Position numbers and translations under genes: made by a program | In this document: one piece after another, positions 35,436 through 45,040 of the stretch | Position numbering within the stretch: position 1 is the stretch's first letter | How the letters are laid out: every line of letters starts with the position of its first letter | The notes under the pieces: generated by a model | Seen by the model: the letters and a program-made list of their open reading frames with translations, nothing else | What the model was told of the DNA's origin: nothing | Databases searched by the model: none | Assembly: GCF_027531545.1 (NCBI RefSeq) | Contig: NZ_JAPZSC010000001.1 | Coordinates: 496,001-560,000 of the forward strand | Reading direction: 5' to 3' | Length of the DNA stretch: 64,000 nt | Origin: Silanimonas sp. | GTDB taxonomy: Bacteria; Pseudomonadota; Gammaproteobacteria; Xanthomonadales; Xanthomonadaceae

Positions 35436-37171
35436 CCAAGACCGTGCGCAGCGTTCAGGACGTACGCGAGCTGCTTGATCGCTTGGACGAGACCGAGGCC
35501 GATGCGCTCGAAGCCCAGGATTTGGACTTCAAGCGGTGGGACGGGCGGAGCCTGCCCGACATGCAGCGTCGGCTCATCGAGGTGGCCGTCTGCATGGCCA
35601 ACGGCGGTGGTGGCACCGTGGTGCTGGGCGTTGCTGATCGCGTGGTGGGTCGCGCCGCCGCAATTCTAGGCGTGCCGCTGGAGATCGACACCAACACCCT
35701 AGTGCGCGAGATCTACACCCAGACTGACCCGCGCCTGACCCCGGACTTTGAGGAGCTTTCTGTCCCAGAAGGTACCGGGCGCCTGTTGCTGATGCAGGTG
35801 CGCGGCCCGATGCGGCCCTACACCGACAGCGCCGGTCGCGGCACGATCCGCATCGACAAAAGCTGCGAGCCGCTCACCGGCAGCGCCCGCCGAGATCTGC
35901 TGATGGCCTCAGGCCAGGCGGATTTCTCGGCCCAGCCTGCCGAGGCGACCTGGTCGGATCTCTCGCCCTCCGCGCTGGAGGCCTTGCGCCGCGCCGCCCG
36001 CGCCGAACGTAGCCCGGAAGACCTGCTCACGCTGGCCGATCGCGACCTGATCGGAACGCTGGGCCTTGCCCCGAATGGAAGGCTGACCATCGCGGCCCTG
36101 CTGCTCGCCGGCACGCCCGAGGCCATTGCGCGCAATGTCTCCGGATACGGCTGGACCCATCTGCGCATGCGCAACGCCGCCGACTACACCGATCGGGCCG
36201 ATGGAGGCGAGGCCTTGCCCGTAGCGCTGGCGCGGCTGCTGGACCGAGTGATGGCCGATAACCCTATCGCCACCGTCCAGCAGGGCCTGTATCACTTCGA
36301 GTACCGCGCCTATCCCGAGTTGGCCCTGCGCGAGGCGCTGCTGAACGCGCTCTGCCACGCCGACTACCAGCGCGGCGCCCCGATCATCGTCAAGCAGTAT
36401 GCGCGCCGGCTGGAGATCAGCAATCCCGGCGGTCTGGTGGGCGACATTACGCCCGAGAACATCCTTCACCACCCGCCGGCGCCGCGGAATCCGCTGCTGG
36501 TCAACGCGCTGGTGCGGCTGCGCTTGGTCAACCGCAGCAACCTGGGCGTCAGCCGCATGTTCAAGGCCTTCCTGCTGGAGGGCAAACCGCCGCCGATCAT
36601 CGAGGAGCGCGGCGAATCGGTCACTGTCGCGTTCCAGCGACACGAGTTCTCCGAGCCCTTCCGCCGCTTCGCCGAGGAAGAATCCGAGGCCGGCAGAGAT
36701 CTGGATGTGGATCAACTTCTGGTGCTCCACCACCTGCTCGGCCATCCCGAGATTGATACCGCGACTGCCAGCCGACTCTGCCAACGCGGCGAGGCGCTGG
36801 CACGGGAAACGTTGAACGCGATGGAGACCGAGCGCGGCTATCTCGAACGCGGCGGTGCCGGCGGACGAGGCAGCTACTGGACGCTACGCGCCGACCTGCA
36901 TCGCCGCTTGGGTGGTAGCGGCGATCCGGATCGGCAGCGACGGATCAGCCTAGAAGCGGCAAAGACCCGCATCCTTTCGCTGCTGCAGGAGCGCGCCGCT
37001 CGCGGCGAACCGGGTCTGACCAACGAGGATCTTCGCCGGATCACGCACCTTGACCGCTCGCAGGTGGTCCGCCTGATGCGGGAACTGCGCACCGCCCACC
37101 CCGAACTGCGCGACCCGGGCCGCGGTCGCGGTGCCCAGCATTGCTGGGTGCCCGCGGGGACGCCGGAATGA
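35432..37171 (+). CDS. AlbA_2 (Schlafen-like) and HATPase_c_4 protein
   Basis: A 579-residue protein from a TTG at 35432 that overlaps the upstream stop; a GTG at 35444 is an alternative. The N-terminal half contains the AlbA_2 pattern (DLDFKRWDG, then VCMANGGGGTVVLGV). The middle has the HATPase_c_4 stretch (REALLNALCHADYQRGAP, then RLEISNPGG). A winged helix-turn-helix lies at the C-terminus (LTNEDLRRITHLDRSQVVRL). This layout is shared by putative transcriptional regulators and some defence-island proteins that bind nucleic acid and ATP. Inside this operon it could sense infection or repress the cluster; this is inference. Confidence 0.85.
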   Translation: MTKTVRSVQDVRELLDRLDETEADALEAQDLDFKRWDGRSLPDMQRRLIEVAVCMANGGGGTVVLGVADRVVGRAAAILGVPLEIDTNTLVREIYTQTDPRLTPDFEELSVPEGTGRLLLMQVRGPMRPYTDSAGRGTIRIDKSCEPLTGSARRDLLMASGQADFSAQPAEATWSDLSPSALEALRRAARAERSPEDLLTLADRDLIGTLGLAPNGRLTIAALLLAGTPEAIARNVSGYGWTHLRMRNAADYTDRADGGEALPVALARLLDRVMADNPIATVQQGLYHFEYRAYPELALREALLNALCHADYQRGAPIIVKQYARRLEISNPGGLVGDITPENILHHPPAPRNPLLVNALVRLRLVNRSNLGVSRMFKAFLLEGKPPPIIEERGESVTVAFQRHEFSEPFRRFAEEESEAGRDLDVDQLLVLHHLLGHPEIDTATASRLCQRGEALARETLNAMETERGYLERGGAGGRGSYWTLRADLHRRLGGSGDPDRQRRISLEAAKTRILSLLQERAARGEPGLTNEDLRRITHLDRSQVVRLMRELRTAHPELRDPGRGRGAQHCWVPAGTPE

Positions 37172-37215
37172 GACGGCGCGCATTGATGCCGCATTTCCGA
37201 CAGATAAATGAGCGA

Positions 37216-37248
37216 GAAATGCGCGCCGGGCATTTCCGGGCGCATTTC
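37216..37248. repeat. Inverted repeat between the two halves of the defence operon
   Basis: A perfect 9-bp arm pair (GAAATGCGC 37216-37224, GCGCATTTC 37240-37248) with a 15-base spacer. The half-motif GCATTTCCG also occurs at 37191 and 37230. It may be an operator controlling the second half of the operon, possibly through the AlbA_2/HTH protein. Confidence 0.55.
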
Positions 37249-37298
37249 GATCCCGCCGAACCGATCCCGGCAAGTCATGGGGCGAGGAGATGCTCGCC

Positions 37299-37922
37299 AT
37301 GACCCTCGCCGAGTACCTGGACGCGACCGAATACGCCGCCCGCAGCCTGCTGGACGCCATCTGGCACGAGCAGGCGGAGGTCGAAACGCTGTCGGCTCGC
37401 GTCGCGACGCTGGAGCGGCGGGTGCAAGCCGAATACGCGACGGCGCTAGCGATCATCGACGGCGCCGAGACGCCTGACGATGTGATGCTCGGCGTGGGCC
37501 GGGATTTTGAGAACTACTTCGGCTCGGACCGCGAATGGCATGGCCAGCGGCAGGAGTTGGAAGTGCTGCGTGCGGCACGGGAAGCGCGAGCATCGGCACT
37601 GGGCGCCTTGGCAGGCAATCTGCTGCAAGTAGCCAAGCAGGGGCTTTCAATGGCCTTCGGTGAAGAGGCCAACTGGCCCGATGGCAGGGAAGTGCATAGC
37701 CAGACACTGAAGGCAGTGATCCGCAGCGCCCGCAACCAGACGCTCCACTGGGAGGAAGGGCAATGTCGGCCGGCAACCGTGCAGGTGTTCGAAGGCCTCG
37801 CGCAAGATTGCGGCGCGCCCTTCGCCGACTACAACACGTCCAACCTGGCGATGCTGGTCATCGCTCTCCTAGGCTGGCGAACCTATGACAACTACGTGGC
37901 GGACATGCGCCGCTTTTCTTGA
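37299..37922 (+). CDS. Unrecognised 207-residue protein of the putative defence operon
   Basis: A soluble protein, with an N-terminal coiled-coil-prone helix (about 10-60) followed by a helical domain and a WRTYDNYVADM C-terminus. No family or catalytic motif is recognised. The ATG at 37299 is preceded by GAGGAG at 37284-37289 with good spacing; an earlier ATG at 37290 would leave none. It lies 27 bases before the methylase gene and is likely co-transcribed with it. A role in target recognition, regulation or toxicity control is possible but not shown. Confidence 0.75.
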   Translation: MTLAEYLDATEYAARSLLDAIWHEQAEVETLSARVATLERRVQAEYATALAIIDGAETPDDVMLGVGRDFENYFGSDREWHGQRQELEVLRAAREARASALGALAGNLLQVAKQGLSMAFGEEANWPDGREVHSQTLKAVIRSARNQTLHWEEGQCRPATVQVFEGLAQDCGAPFADYNTSNLAMLVIALLGWRTYDNYVADMRRFS

Positions 37923-37949
37923 CGACGCGAACGACCACGGGTACGTGCA

Positions 37950-40925
37950 ATGACGACTTCACGCCTGATCGAACATTGGTTGCCCATCGCTGCACTTGGC
38001 GAGGAGAGCGTGCGCGAGCGGCGTTCGATGACAGCTCTGCCACCAACCTACTACCTGCACGTGTGGTGGGCGAGGCGGCCGCTGGTGGCGTCGCGGGCGG
38101 CGATACTGGGCTCGTTGTTGCCAGCCGACGCAGATCAGGAGCTGTTCAAGCGCGTGCTCGGCATCCATGGTGATCCGGTCAAGACGCGGGCCCGCATTGA
38201 TGCAGCAAAGCGAACCGGCGAAGACCTGGGGCTTGACCCCTACGGCTATGAGCGCGCCTTCAAATATGCGCCGACCGAATCGGAGAAGGCTTGGGTGAAG
38301 GCCGAGGCGAAGCGACTGGGGCTCACGTCGCCATCCGTGCTGGACCCGACTGCAGGCGGCGGATCGATTCCCTTTGAGTCCGTGCGCCTTGGCCTGCCGA
38401 CCTACGGCAACGATCTCAACCCGGTGGCAGTGCTGATCCAGCGTGGCACCTACGATTGGCCGGTACGCTTCGGCGAGAAGGTGCGCAAACGCTTCGCCGA
38501 AATCGCGAAGCGCTTCGTGGAGCGGGTAGAGCCGAACCTTGTCGGTGTCTTTCCCGCTGAACCGGAGGGAACGCAAGTCCTGAGCTACTTGTGGGCACGC
38601 ACCATCACGTGCCCGCACTGCGATGGCCTGGTGCCTTTATCGCCGAACTGGAAGCTGGCGGATGACGGAAAGGGAGTGCGGGTGAACCCCGACGCAGCGA
38701 CCCGCCGCTGCAGCTTTCAGATCGTTGCCAAAGCCAAGGATCAGTCCGAAGGCACGGTGGCTCGCGGCGACGGGCTCTGTCCTTTCCCTGATTGCGGCCG
38801 TCCAATCGACGGCGCACAAATCAAGGCGGAGGCGCAGGCCGGGCGCATGGGTGAGCAGCTTTACGCGATCGTCTACAAGCGCCGTGTTCAGAAGACCAAC
38901 AAGGCCGGGCGCAAGAGCGAGGGCTGGGAACGAGGTTATCGCGCACCGTCGTCCGAAGACGAAGTGTCCGCCATGATCGCGCAGCGGCTGGCCGAGAAGC
39001 TTCCGCTGTGGGAAGCGAACGACGATATTCCCAGCGAACGTATACCGCCCACCATCAACGACGACCGCCCTATCCAGTACGGCATGCCGCTATGGCGCGA
39101 CCTATTCTCGCCGCGCCAGCTTCTTGGCCATGTCACTGCTGTGGAGATCTACCGCGAGTTGCTGGAAGAGGAGCGCGCGGCAGGTCGATTGGACGAGCTG
39201 ACGCAGGCAGCCTTCGGCTATCTGGCGCTCTCCATCGACAAGTTGCGCGACTACAACTCACGAATGTCGGTTTGGCACTCCGCGCGCGGGGTCATGACGA
39301 ACACATTCTCCACGCACGACTTTTCGCTTAAGTGGTCGCACGCAGAGATGGCGCCCGCAGTCACGGGCGGCGGGTTGGATTGGGTGCTGAGTCAGACGGA
39401 GAAGTGCATCGGCGAGCTGGTTGCACTTGTCTGTCCCACAGATTCCCCTGCGAAACGAGGACGCAAGGTGAGCGAATTGGACCAGCGCATGGGTGGTGGC
39501 CTTTTTGCGACCGGAAGCGCACCCGTCTCCGGCACTCAGACCATCGAGCTGAGCTGTAGATCTGGCGACGCGCTGGACCATATCGTAGATACAAGCATCG
39601 ACTGCGTGGTGATGGACCCGCCGTACTATGACAACGTGATGTACGCCGAGCTTTCAGACTTCTTCTACGTCTGGCTCAAGCGCACGGCGGGCCGCGTTTA
39701 TCCGGAGCTGTTCCGCCGCCAACTGACCGACAAGGACAGCGAGGCGGTAGCCAACCCGGCGCGCTTCCGAGGCGAGAAGGGCGCCAAGGCGCTTGCTGGA
39801 CGCGACTACCAGCACCGCATGGCGGCAATCTTCGCCGAGTGCCGGCGCGTCCTGAAGCCGGACGGCATCATGACCCTGATGTTCACCCACAAGGCCACCG
39901 GCGCCTGGGATGCGCTGACCAAGGGCCTGATGGAGGCCGGATTTACCATCACGGCCTCGTGGCCGATCAACACCGAGGCCGAGGGCTCACTGCACATCAA
40001 GGACAAGGCAGCGGCCAACAGCACGATCTTCCTGGTATGCCGGCCACGCCCTCCCAAGCCGGCCGACGACACCCTGTACTGGGAGGATGTGGAGCCGAAC
40101 TTGGCCGCCGCGGTTCGCAAGCGCGTGGCCGAGTTCCAGAAGGCTGGCATTCGAGGTGTTGATCTCTACCTTGCCAGCTTTGGCCCGGCGCTGGAGGAGT
40201 TTTCCAAGCACTGGCCGCTGCGCCGCGGACGCCCGCGGCCACAGCCCGAGCAGACCCGCCGCAATCGCCAAGCCGCACTCTTCCAAGAGCAGTCCGATCC
40301 CTACGAGGCGACGCCAGAGGACGCGCTGGAATCCGCACGGCGCGAGGTGAAGGATTGGCGCCTCAAGCAGCTCGTGCAGCAGAACACCCGCGCCGAGCTC
40401 GATCCGCCCACCGCTTGGTTCGTGCTGGCTTGGGACAGTTTCGGTGCACCGGAATTTCCTTACGATGAAGCCCTGATGCTAGCCCGCGCCGTGGGCGTGG
40501 ACTTGGAGCGTGACATCGTCGGCAAACTGGCTGAGAAGAAGGCGAACAATCTTCAACTCCTTGACTCCGCAGCCCGTGTCGCCAACGGACGCAGCGGTTC
40601 GGCCGACGGCTCCAGCGGCATGCTTGATGCCTTGCACCATGTAGCGCAGCGCGTCCGCAGTCGCGGTGCGGCCGCTGGACTGGAGCTGGTACAGCACAAT
40701 GGCCTCGATACCGAGCCGAAGTTTCTCCTCGCGCTCGAAGCCCTCCTGGAAGTGCTGCCGGTGCCGCCGAGACTGCGTGGCGAAGCCGGAGAGGCCGAAG
40801 ACCACGCCGGCGATTTTGATGCCCTGGAGAAGCTGCGGCGCCTGGCCTTCGCTGATCAGATCGGACAGCCCGAACAGTTGCGCATGTTCGAAGAGCAGCA
40901 GCTCGCCATGGAGACGACCGGGTGA
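37950..40925 (+). CDS. DUF1156-type adenine-specific DNA methylase with zinc ribbon
   Basis: A 991-residue protein. The SAM-binding motif is LDPTAGGGS (131-139) and the catalytic motif is DPPY (556-559), about 425 residues later. Between them lies a Cys4 zinc ribbon (Cys221, Cys224, Cys277, Cys282). The N-terminus (LIEHWLPIAALGEES, then HVWWARRP) is the DUF1156 signature. Family knowledge says such proteins are putative N6-adenine methylases in defence clusters, where they mark self DNA. The long insert and C-terminal region (700-990) may carry target recognition. The stop overlaps the helicase GTG (GTGA). Confidence 0.88.
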   Translation: MTTSRLIEHWLPIAALGEESVRERRSMTALPPTYYLHVWWARRPLVASRAAILGSLLPADADQELFKRVLGIHGDPVKTRARIDAAKRTGEDLGLDPYGYERAFKYAPTESEKAWVKAEAKRLGLTSPSVLDPTAGGGSIPFESVRLGLPTYGNDLNPVAVLIQRGTYDWPVRFGEKVRKRFAEIAKRFVERVEPNLVGVFPAEPEGTQVLSYLWARTITCPHCDGLVPLSPNWKLADDGKGVRVNPDAATRRCSFQIVAKAKDQSEGTVARGDGLCPFPDCGRPIDGAQIKAEAQAGRMGEQLYAIVYKRRVQKTNKAGRKSEGWERGYRAPSSEDEVSAMIAQRLAEKLPLWEANDDIPSERIPPTINDDRPIQYGMPLWRDLFSPRQLLGHVTAVEIYRELLEEERAAGRLDELTQAAFGYLALSIDKLRDYNSRMSVWHSARGVMTNTFSTHDFSLKWSHAEMAPAVTGGGLDWVLSQTEKCIGELVALVCPTDSPAKRGRKVSELDQRMGGGLFATGSAPVSGTQTIELSCRSGDALDHIVDTSIDCVVMDPPYYDNVMYAELSDFFYVWLKRTAGRVYPELFRRQLTDKDSEAVANPARFRGEKGAKALAGRDYQHRMAAIFAECRRVLKPDGIMTLMFTHKATGAWDALTKGLMEAGFTITASWPINTEAEGSLHIKDKAAANSTIFLVCRPRPPKPADDTLYWEDVEPNLAAAVRKRVAEFQKAGIRGVDLYLASFGPALEEFSKHWPLRRGRPRPQPEQTRRNRQAALFQEQSDPYEATPEDALESARREVKDWRLKQLVQQNTRAELDPPTAWFVLAWDSFGAPEFPYDEALMLARAVGVDLERDIVGKLAEKKANNLQLLDSAARVANGRSGSADGSSGMLDALHHVAQRVRSRGAAAGLELVQHNGLDTEPKFLLALEALLEVLPVPPRLRGEAGEAEDHAGDFDALEKLRRLAFADQIGQPEQLRMFEEQQLAMETTG

Positions 40926-43900
40926 GCCTGCTCCGCGACCACGACTGGCGCATGCGCTACACGCCTGAACAGGGCAACCTGCTCGACCTCGTGTACGTGC
41001 CGGCCCTGCGTTGCGCACAAACCTACGACCGCACCACCGGCTACTTTAGCGCGCGGGCGCTGACCCTGGCGGCACGCGGCGTCGAGCACCTGATCCATAA
41101 CGGCGGCCGCATGCGGTTGATCATCGGCTGCACGTTGAAGGAGCCCGAAGTTCAAGCGATCGAGAAGGGGCAGTCGTTGCGCGACACGGTGGAGGCGCAA
41201 CTGCTGGCGAGCCCCTTGCAGCCGCAGCGCCCCGAAGAGTCCGATGCGTTGGCGTTGCTTGCCTGGATGGTGGCGCGTGGCGTGCTGGAGACCAAGGTCG
41301 CGATTCCCTGCGACAACCAGCGTCGTCCGCTCGCCGCGGACGGGCCGCTGTTCCATGAGAAATCCGGCATCTTCGAAGACAAAACGGGCGACAAGATCGC
41401 CTTCAACGGCAGCCTCAATGAGACCCCCGCAGGATGGACGCTCAACTGGGAGAGCCTGAACCTGTTCTGCTCTTGGGTGGAGCCAGGGCGCGTCGCCGCG
41501 GAAGAAGAGAGCTTCGCCCGTCTGTGGGCCGACCGAGCCAACCGGACCATCACCCTCGATGTGCCGGCCGCGGTGCGGCAGGACCTGCTGCGTTTCCTGC
41601 CGCCGGATGATCGGTTGCCACCGGGACTGCAGCCGACCGAGGAGGATGGCGATGGTGTCGAACCCAACGCGATTGATGCCGCCCCACCTGCGCCAGTCGT
41701 CGATCTGGACGAGCGCCGGCGCGCCCTCTGGGGATTCATCCGAGAGGCGCCGCGCCTGCCAGATGGCGGCACTCTCGTAGGCGAGGCCACGGCCGCCGTG
41801 ACGCCCTGGCCGCATCAAGTGCGCGCCTTCCATCGCCTCTACGACCAGTGGCCGCCGCGCCTTCTGATTGCCGACGAGGTGGGCCTCGGCAAAACCATTC
41901 AGGCCGGCCTGCTGCTGCGCCAGGCATGGCTTGCCGGGCGTGCCAGCCGCATTCTGGTGATGGCACCGGCCAGCGTATGCAAGCAGTGGCAGATCGAGCT
42001 GCGCGAGAAGTTCAACCTGAACTGGCCGATCTACGACGGCCACGTGCTGCGCTGGCAGCCCACGCCGGCACAGCCTGAAGGGCGCGAACTGGCCGTGCTG
42101 AGATCCGAGTGGCATCGACAGCCGGCGGTGATCGTTTCCAGCCACTTGCTGCGCCGGCAGGACCGCTTCGACGAAATCATCAAGCAGGCGGAGCCCTGGG
42201 ATCTCGTGGTCCTCGACGAGGCGCACCACGCCCGGCGGCGCAGCCTGGCCAATCTCGACGATGCGCGCCCCAATGCTTTGCTGCGGCTGATGCGCGAGCT
42301 GGCGCCGCGCGTACCGGGCCTCGTACTGCTTACGGCGACGCCGATGCAGGTGCATCCGATCGAGGTTTGGGATCTTCTCGCACTACTCGGCCTTCCCGAG
42401 GGCTGGCACGGCCGCGCCTTCCTCGACTTCTTCGAAATGGTGGCGCATCCGAATCCCTCAGGTGAGGCGTTAGACCGCATCGCACGGCTGTTCACCGCGG
42501 CCGAGCGACGGTTCGGCCTGCGCGATTCGGCGCAGTTGCAGCGACGGCTGGAAGGCGTTGGAACACTGCGCTTGCGCCGGGTGCTGGATGCCCTGCGCTC
42601 GGAAGCAAGCACCCCCCGCCGCATGCTCGGCGCTGAAGACCGGCAGCTTGCGCTACGCATCGCGCGGCAGGCTTCGCCCGTCAGCTGCCTGATCTCACGC
42701 CACACCCGCACCCTACTGCGGCGGTATCACGAGCGCGGGCTGATCTCGACGCGGGTGGCTACCCGCATGGTCGAAGACCGCTTCCTCGACATGAGCGAGG
42801 GCGAATCCGTGCTCTACGCTGCGCTTGAGGACTACATTACCCAGACCTACAACAAGGCCTCAAAAGAGGAACGCTCGGCCATCGGCTTCGTGCTGACGAT
42901 CTACCGTCGACGCCTGGCCAGCAGCATCCGCGCCCTTATCCTGACCCTCGACAAGCATCTGCAGGCGGTGCGGCAGAGCAGTTCCGTAACAAGCCTGCTC
43001 TCGGACGATGATCGCGAGGCGCTGGAGTCGGATGTGGACGCCGGGGAGGAGACCGACATCGACGCCGCTGAGCGCGCGGCGCTAGCTCGCGAAGAGGCAG
43101 GCGAGATCGAGACGTTACTGCGATTGGCACGCAGCCTGCCCGAGGACACCAAGCTCGGCGCGCTTCGCGAGGCCATCGCCGAGTTGCGCGCCGGTGGGTA
43201 TACGCAGGTGATGGTTTTCACCCAGTTCACCGACACGATGGACCTGCTACGCGAGAACCTCTCGGGCCAGGACGACCTGAAGCTAATGTGCTTCTCTGGG
43301 CGCGGCGGTGAGATCCGCGGACAGGATGGCGCATGGCGCACGATTTCGCGCGACGAAACCAAGCGCCGCTTTCGGCAGGGCGAGGCACATGTTTTGCTCT
43401 GCACCGATGCGGCCGCAGAAGGCCTCAACTTCCAGTTCTGCGGCGCTCTAATCAACTATGACATGCCGTGGAATCCGATGCGTGTCGAGCAGCGCATCGG
43501 CCGTATTGACCGACTCGGCCAGCGCTTCCCCGAGATCCGCATCCTGAACCTGCACTACGAGGACAGCATCGAGGCCGACGTGTACCGCGCACTCGGCTCG
43601 CGCATTGATTTGTTCCAAGCCGTAGTCGGAAAGCTGCAGCCAATCCTGTCCAAGCTGCCTAGCCTAATCACGGCGCGCGTTCTCACGGGGGGCTCTCGCG
43701 GAGAATCTGGACGCCAGCAGGTGGCTGATGAGGTAGCGCAGGAGGCTGATGCGGCCGAAGAGCAAAGCTTCGATCTCGATGCCATTCTTGAAGACGATCT
43801 GGTGATGCCGACGCGGCTCACGCCGCCATTGACCCTGCCGCAGCTGGGTGCGGTGATGCGCGCACCAGACCTGCTGCCTACCCAGCTTCAACTCACACCG

Positions 43901-44089
43901 CTAGGGAAGGTCGATTGGAGTCTGCGCCTGCCAGGCATGACGAAGCCGGTCCGTGTCACTGCCGATCCGGAGTTCTTCGAGCAGCACGCCGGTAGCGTGG
44001 AACTTTGGTCGCCCGGGAGCCCTGTGTTTCCAGAGCCGGAGTGGGCCGAGTGGAGAGCCGAGCTTGGGCCACCCCACTTCCCGAGTTAG
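40922..44089 (+). CDS. PLD-fold and SNF2/RapA-type helicase fusion
   Basis: A 1,055-residue protein from a GTG at 40922. Residues about 20-200 form a phospholipase-D-like domain (His145, Lys147 in HEKSGIFED, then GSLNET 163-168), the nuclease fold also used by DrmC. Residues 290 onward are a superfamily 2 SNF2 helicase: GLGKT (321-325), DEAH (432-435), TATPMQ and QRIGRIDRLGQ. It would translocate on duplex DNA and may cut it. There is no other nuclease in the operon, so this protein is the best restriction-effector candidate. Start overlaps the methylase stop. Confidence 0.9.
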   Translation: MSLLRDHDWRMRYTPEQGNLLDLVYVPALRCAQTYDRTTGYFSARALTLAARGVEHLIHNGGRMRLIIGCTLKEPEVQAIEKGQSLRDTVEAQLLASPLQPQRPEESDALALLAWMVARGVLETKVAIPCDNQRRPLAADGPLFHEKSGIFEDKTGDKIAFNGSLNETPAGWTLNWESLNLFCSWVEPGRVAAEEESFARLWADRANRTITLDVPAAVRQDLLRFLPPDDRLPPGLQPTEEDGDGVEPNAIDAAPPAPVVDLDERRRALWGFIREAPRLPDGGTLVGEATAAVTPWPHQVRAFHRLYDQWPPRLLIADEVGLGKTIQAGLLLRQAWLAGRASRILVMAPASVCKQWQIELREKFNLNWPIYDGHVLRWQPTPAQPEGRELAVLRSEWHRQPAVIVSSHLLRRQDRFDEIIKQAEPWDLVVLDEAHHARRRSLANLDDARPNALLRLMRELAPRVPGLVLLTATPMQVHPIEVWDLLALLGLPEGWHGRAFLDFFEMVAHPNPSGEALDRIARLFTAAERRFGLRDSAQLQRRLEGVGTLRLRRVLDALRSEASTPRRMLGAEDRQLALRIARQASPVSCLISRHTRTLLRRYHERGLISTRVATRMVEDRFLDMSEGESVLYAALEDYITQTYNKASKEERSAIGFVLTIYRRRLASSIRALILTLDKHLQAVRQSSSVTSLLSDDDREALESDVDAGEETDIDAAERAALAREEAGEIETLLRLARSLPEDTKLGALREAIAELRAGGYTQVMVFTQFTDTMDLLRENLSGQDDLKLMCFSGRGGEIRGQDGAWRTISRDETKRRFRQGEAHVLLCTDAAAEGLNFQFCGALINYDMPWNPMRVEQRIGRIDRLGQRFPEIRILNLHYEDSIEADVYRALGSRIDLFQAVVGKLQPILSKLPSLITARVLTGGSRGESGRQQVADEVAQEADAAEEQSFDLDAILEDDLVMPTRLTPPLTLPQLGAVMRAPDLLPTQLQLTPLGKVDWSLRLPGMTKPVRVTADPEFFEQHAGSVELWSPGSPVFPEPEWAEWRAELGPPHFPS

Positions 44090-44328
44090 ATGATCGAAGT
44101 AACGCTTCACGCAAGGTGCAAGGTGACGCGCGCTCTTCGCGCAGTCACCACGAATCGTTGTCTCATGGCCGAAAACCTCAGAGCTCCCTTGGGCCTTTCT
44201 TGAGGCTCTCGGTTTATCGAAGCAGTTCCCGATTCTTCTCCGATTTGCTGCCAACTCCTTCAGCTGCTATCCATTTCGCTACTTCCCGCGAAACGACCGG
44301 CATGGATCAGCGATGAATGGAGTAGAAG

Positions 44329-44979
44329 GTGCCGGAAGCCTCTACTAGCGAATCCAGCATCGGAGAGAAGGGACACCCGCCAGATGTGAGCTGGGTTCCC
44401 AGGTCAGGCCATGGGCCGTCCGCGACCATCCCTCTCGAAGCGGGCATCGACGAACGGCTTCTTCGCGAATGCGGAATCCCCGGATTCGCACAGGCGCGCC
44501 GAGAAGTCAGGCTCATGGCGCGGGAGTATGCGCAGCGCGCAGTTCGGCTGGTGGCCAGATCGAAAGCCGATCGGCTGGCACTTGCCAAGGAACTCCAGGG
44601 GTCTGAACCAGCGTTTCGCCCTTATCGGGCCCGACTTTGTCTTGAGCTCAATGAGGCCAGGGGCTATCTGTACTTGCACTGGCGCTTTGCGGGGATTCGC
44701 AAAGGCCGGATCGTTCGCGAGTGTGCTCGGCAATGGAGCTGCCAATCGGATCTCGCCGCATTGACCTCGGGAGTGCATCCCACCGAAGAGCTCCTGATTC
44801 GAAAGACTGAGGCCGAGGCGACCGACATCCGCCTTCGTTGGTTCGCCCTTGTTCGACAGGTTCACTACATGAACGTCACCGAAGAACTGCGGCATTCAGA
44901 TTATGCGGCCAGTCTGATCAAGCCAACCGCACAGGTGAAGTCTCGCGCCATCCAGTGGCTACGTGATGTGATCGGTTAG
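44329..44979 (+). CDS. Hypothetical protein next to the integrase
   Basis: A 216-residue basic protein from a GTG at 44329, preceded by a purine-rich stretch. The N-terminal 50 residues are low-complexity. The rest is helical, with an aromatic stretch GYLYLHWRFAGIRKGRI and a C-terminal helix. The position beside the integrase and the basic character faintly recall MobI-like transfer proteins, but I cannot support that. It is on the opposite strand to the integrase, with stops 61 bases apart. Confidence 0.6.
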   Translation: MPEASTSESSIGEKGHPPDVSWVPRSGHGPSATIPLEAGIDERLLRECGIPGFAQARREVRLMAREYAQRAVRLVARSKADRLALAKELQGSEPAFRPYRARLCLELNEARGYLYLHWRFAGIRKGRIVRECARQWSCQSDLAALTSGVHPTEELLIRKTEAEATDIRLRWFALVRQVHYMNVTEELRHSDYAASLIKPTAQVKSRAIQWLRDVIG

Positions 44980-45040
44980 GTGACCCAAAAAAAGTCGCAT
45001 CAAGAAACGCAGTCGTTCTGCCTCTAGGTGGACCCGGGCG

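Noticed and set aside
31918-44089. Calling the operon a standard BREX or DISARM system
   Set aside because: PglZ, BrxL, DrmA and DrmB are not visible; only single components are shared, so a known type name would be overstated.
44329-44979. MobI-type conjugation protein
   Set aside because: Only position and general charge fit; I see no diagnostic motif and no other transfer gene on the island.
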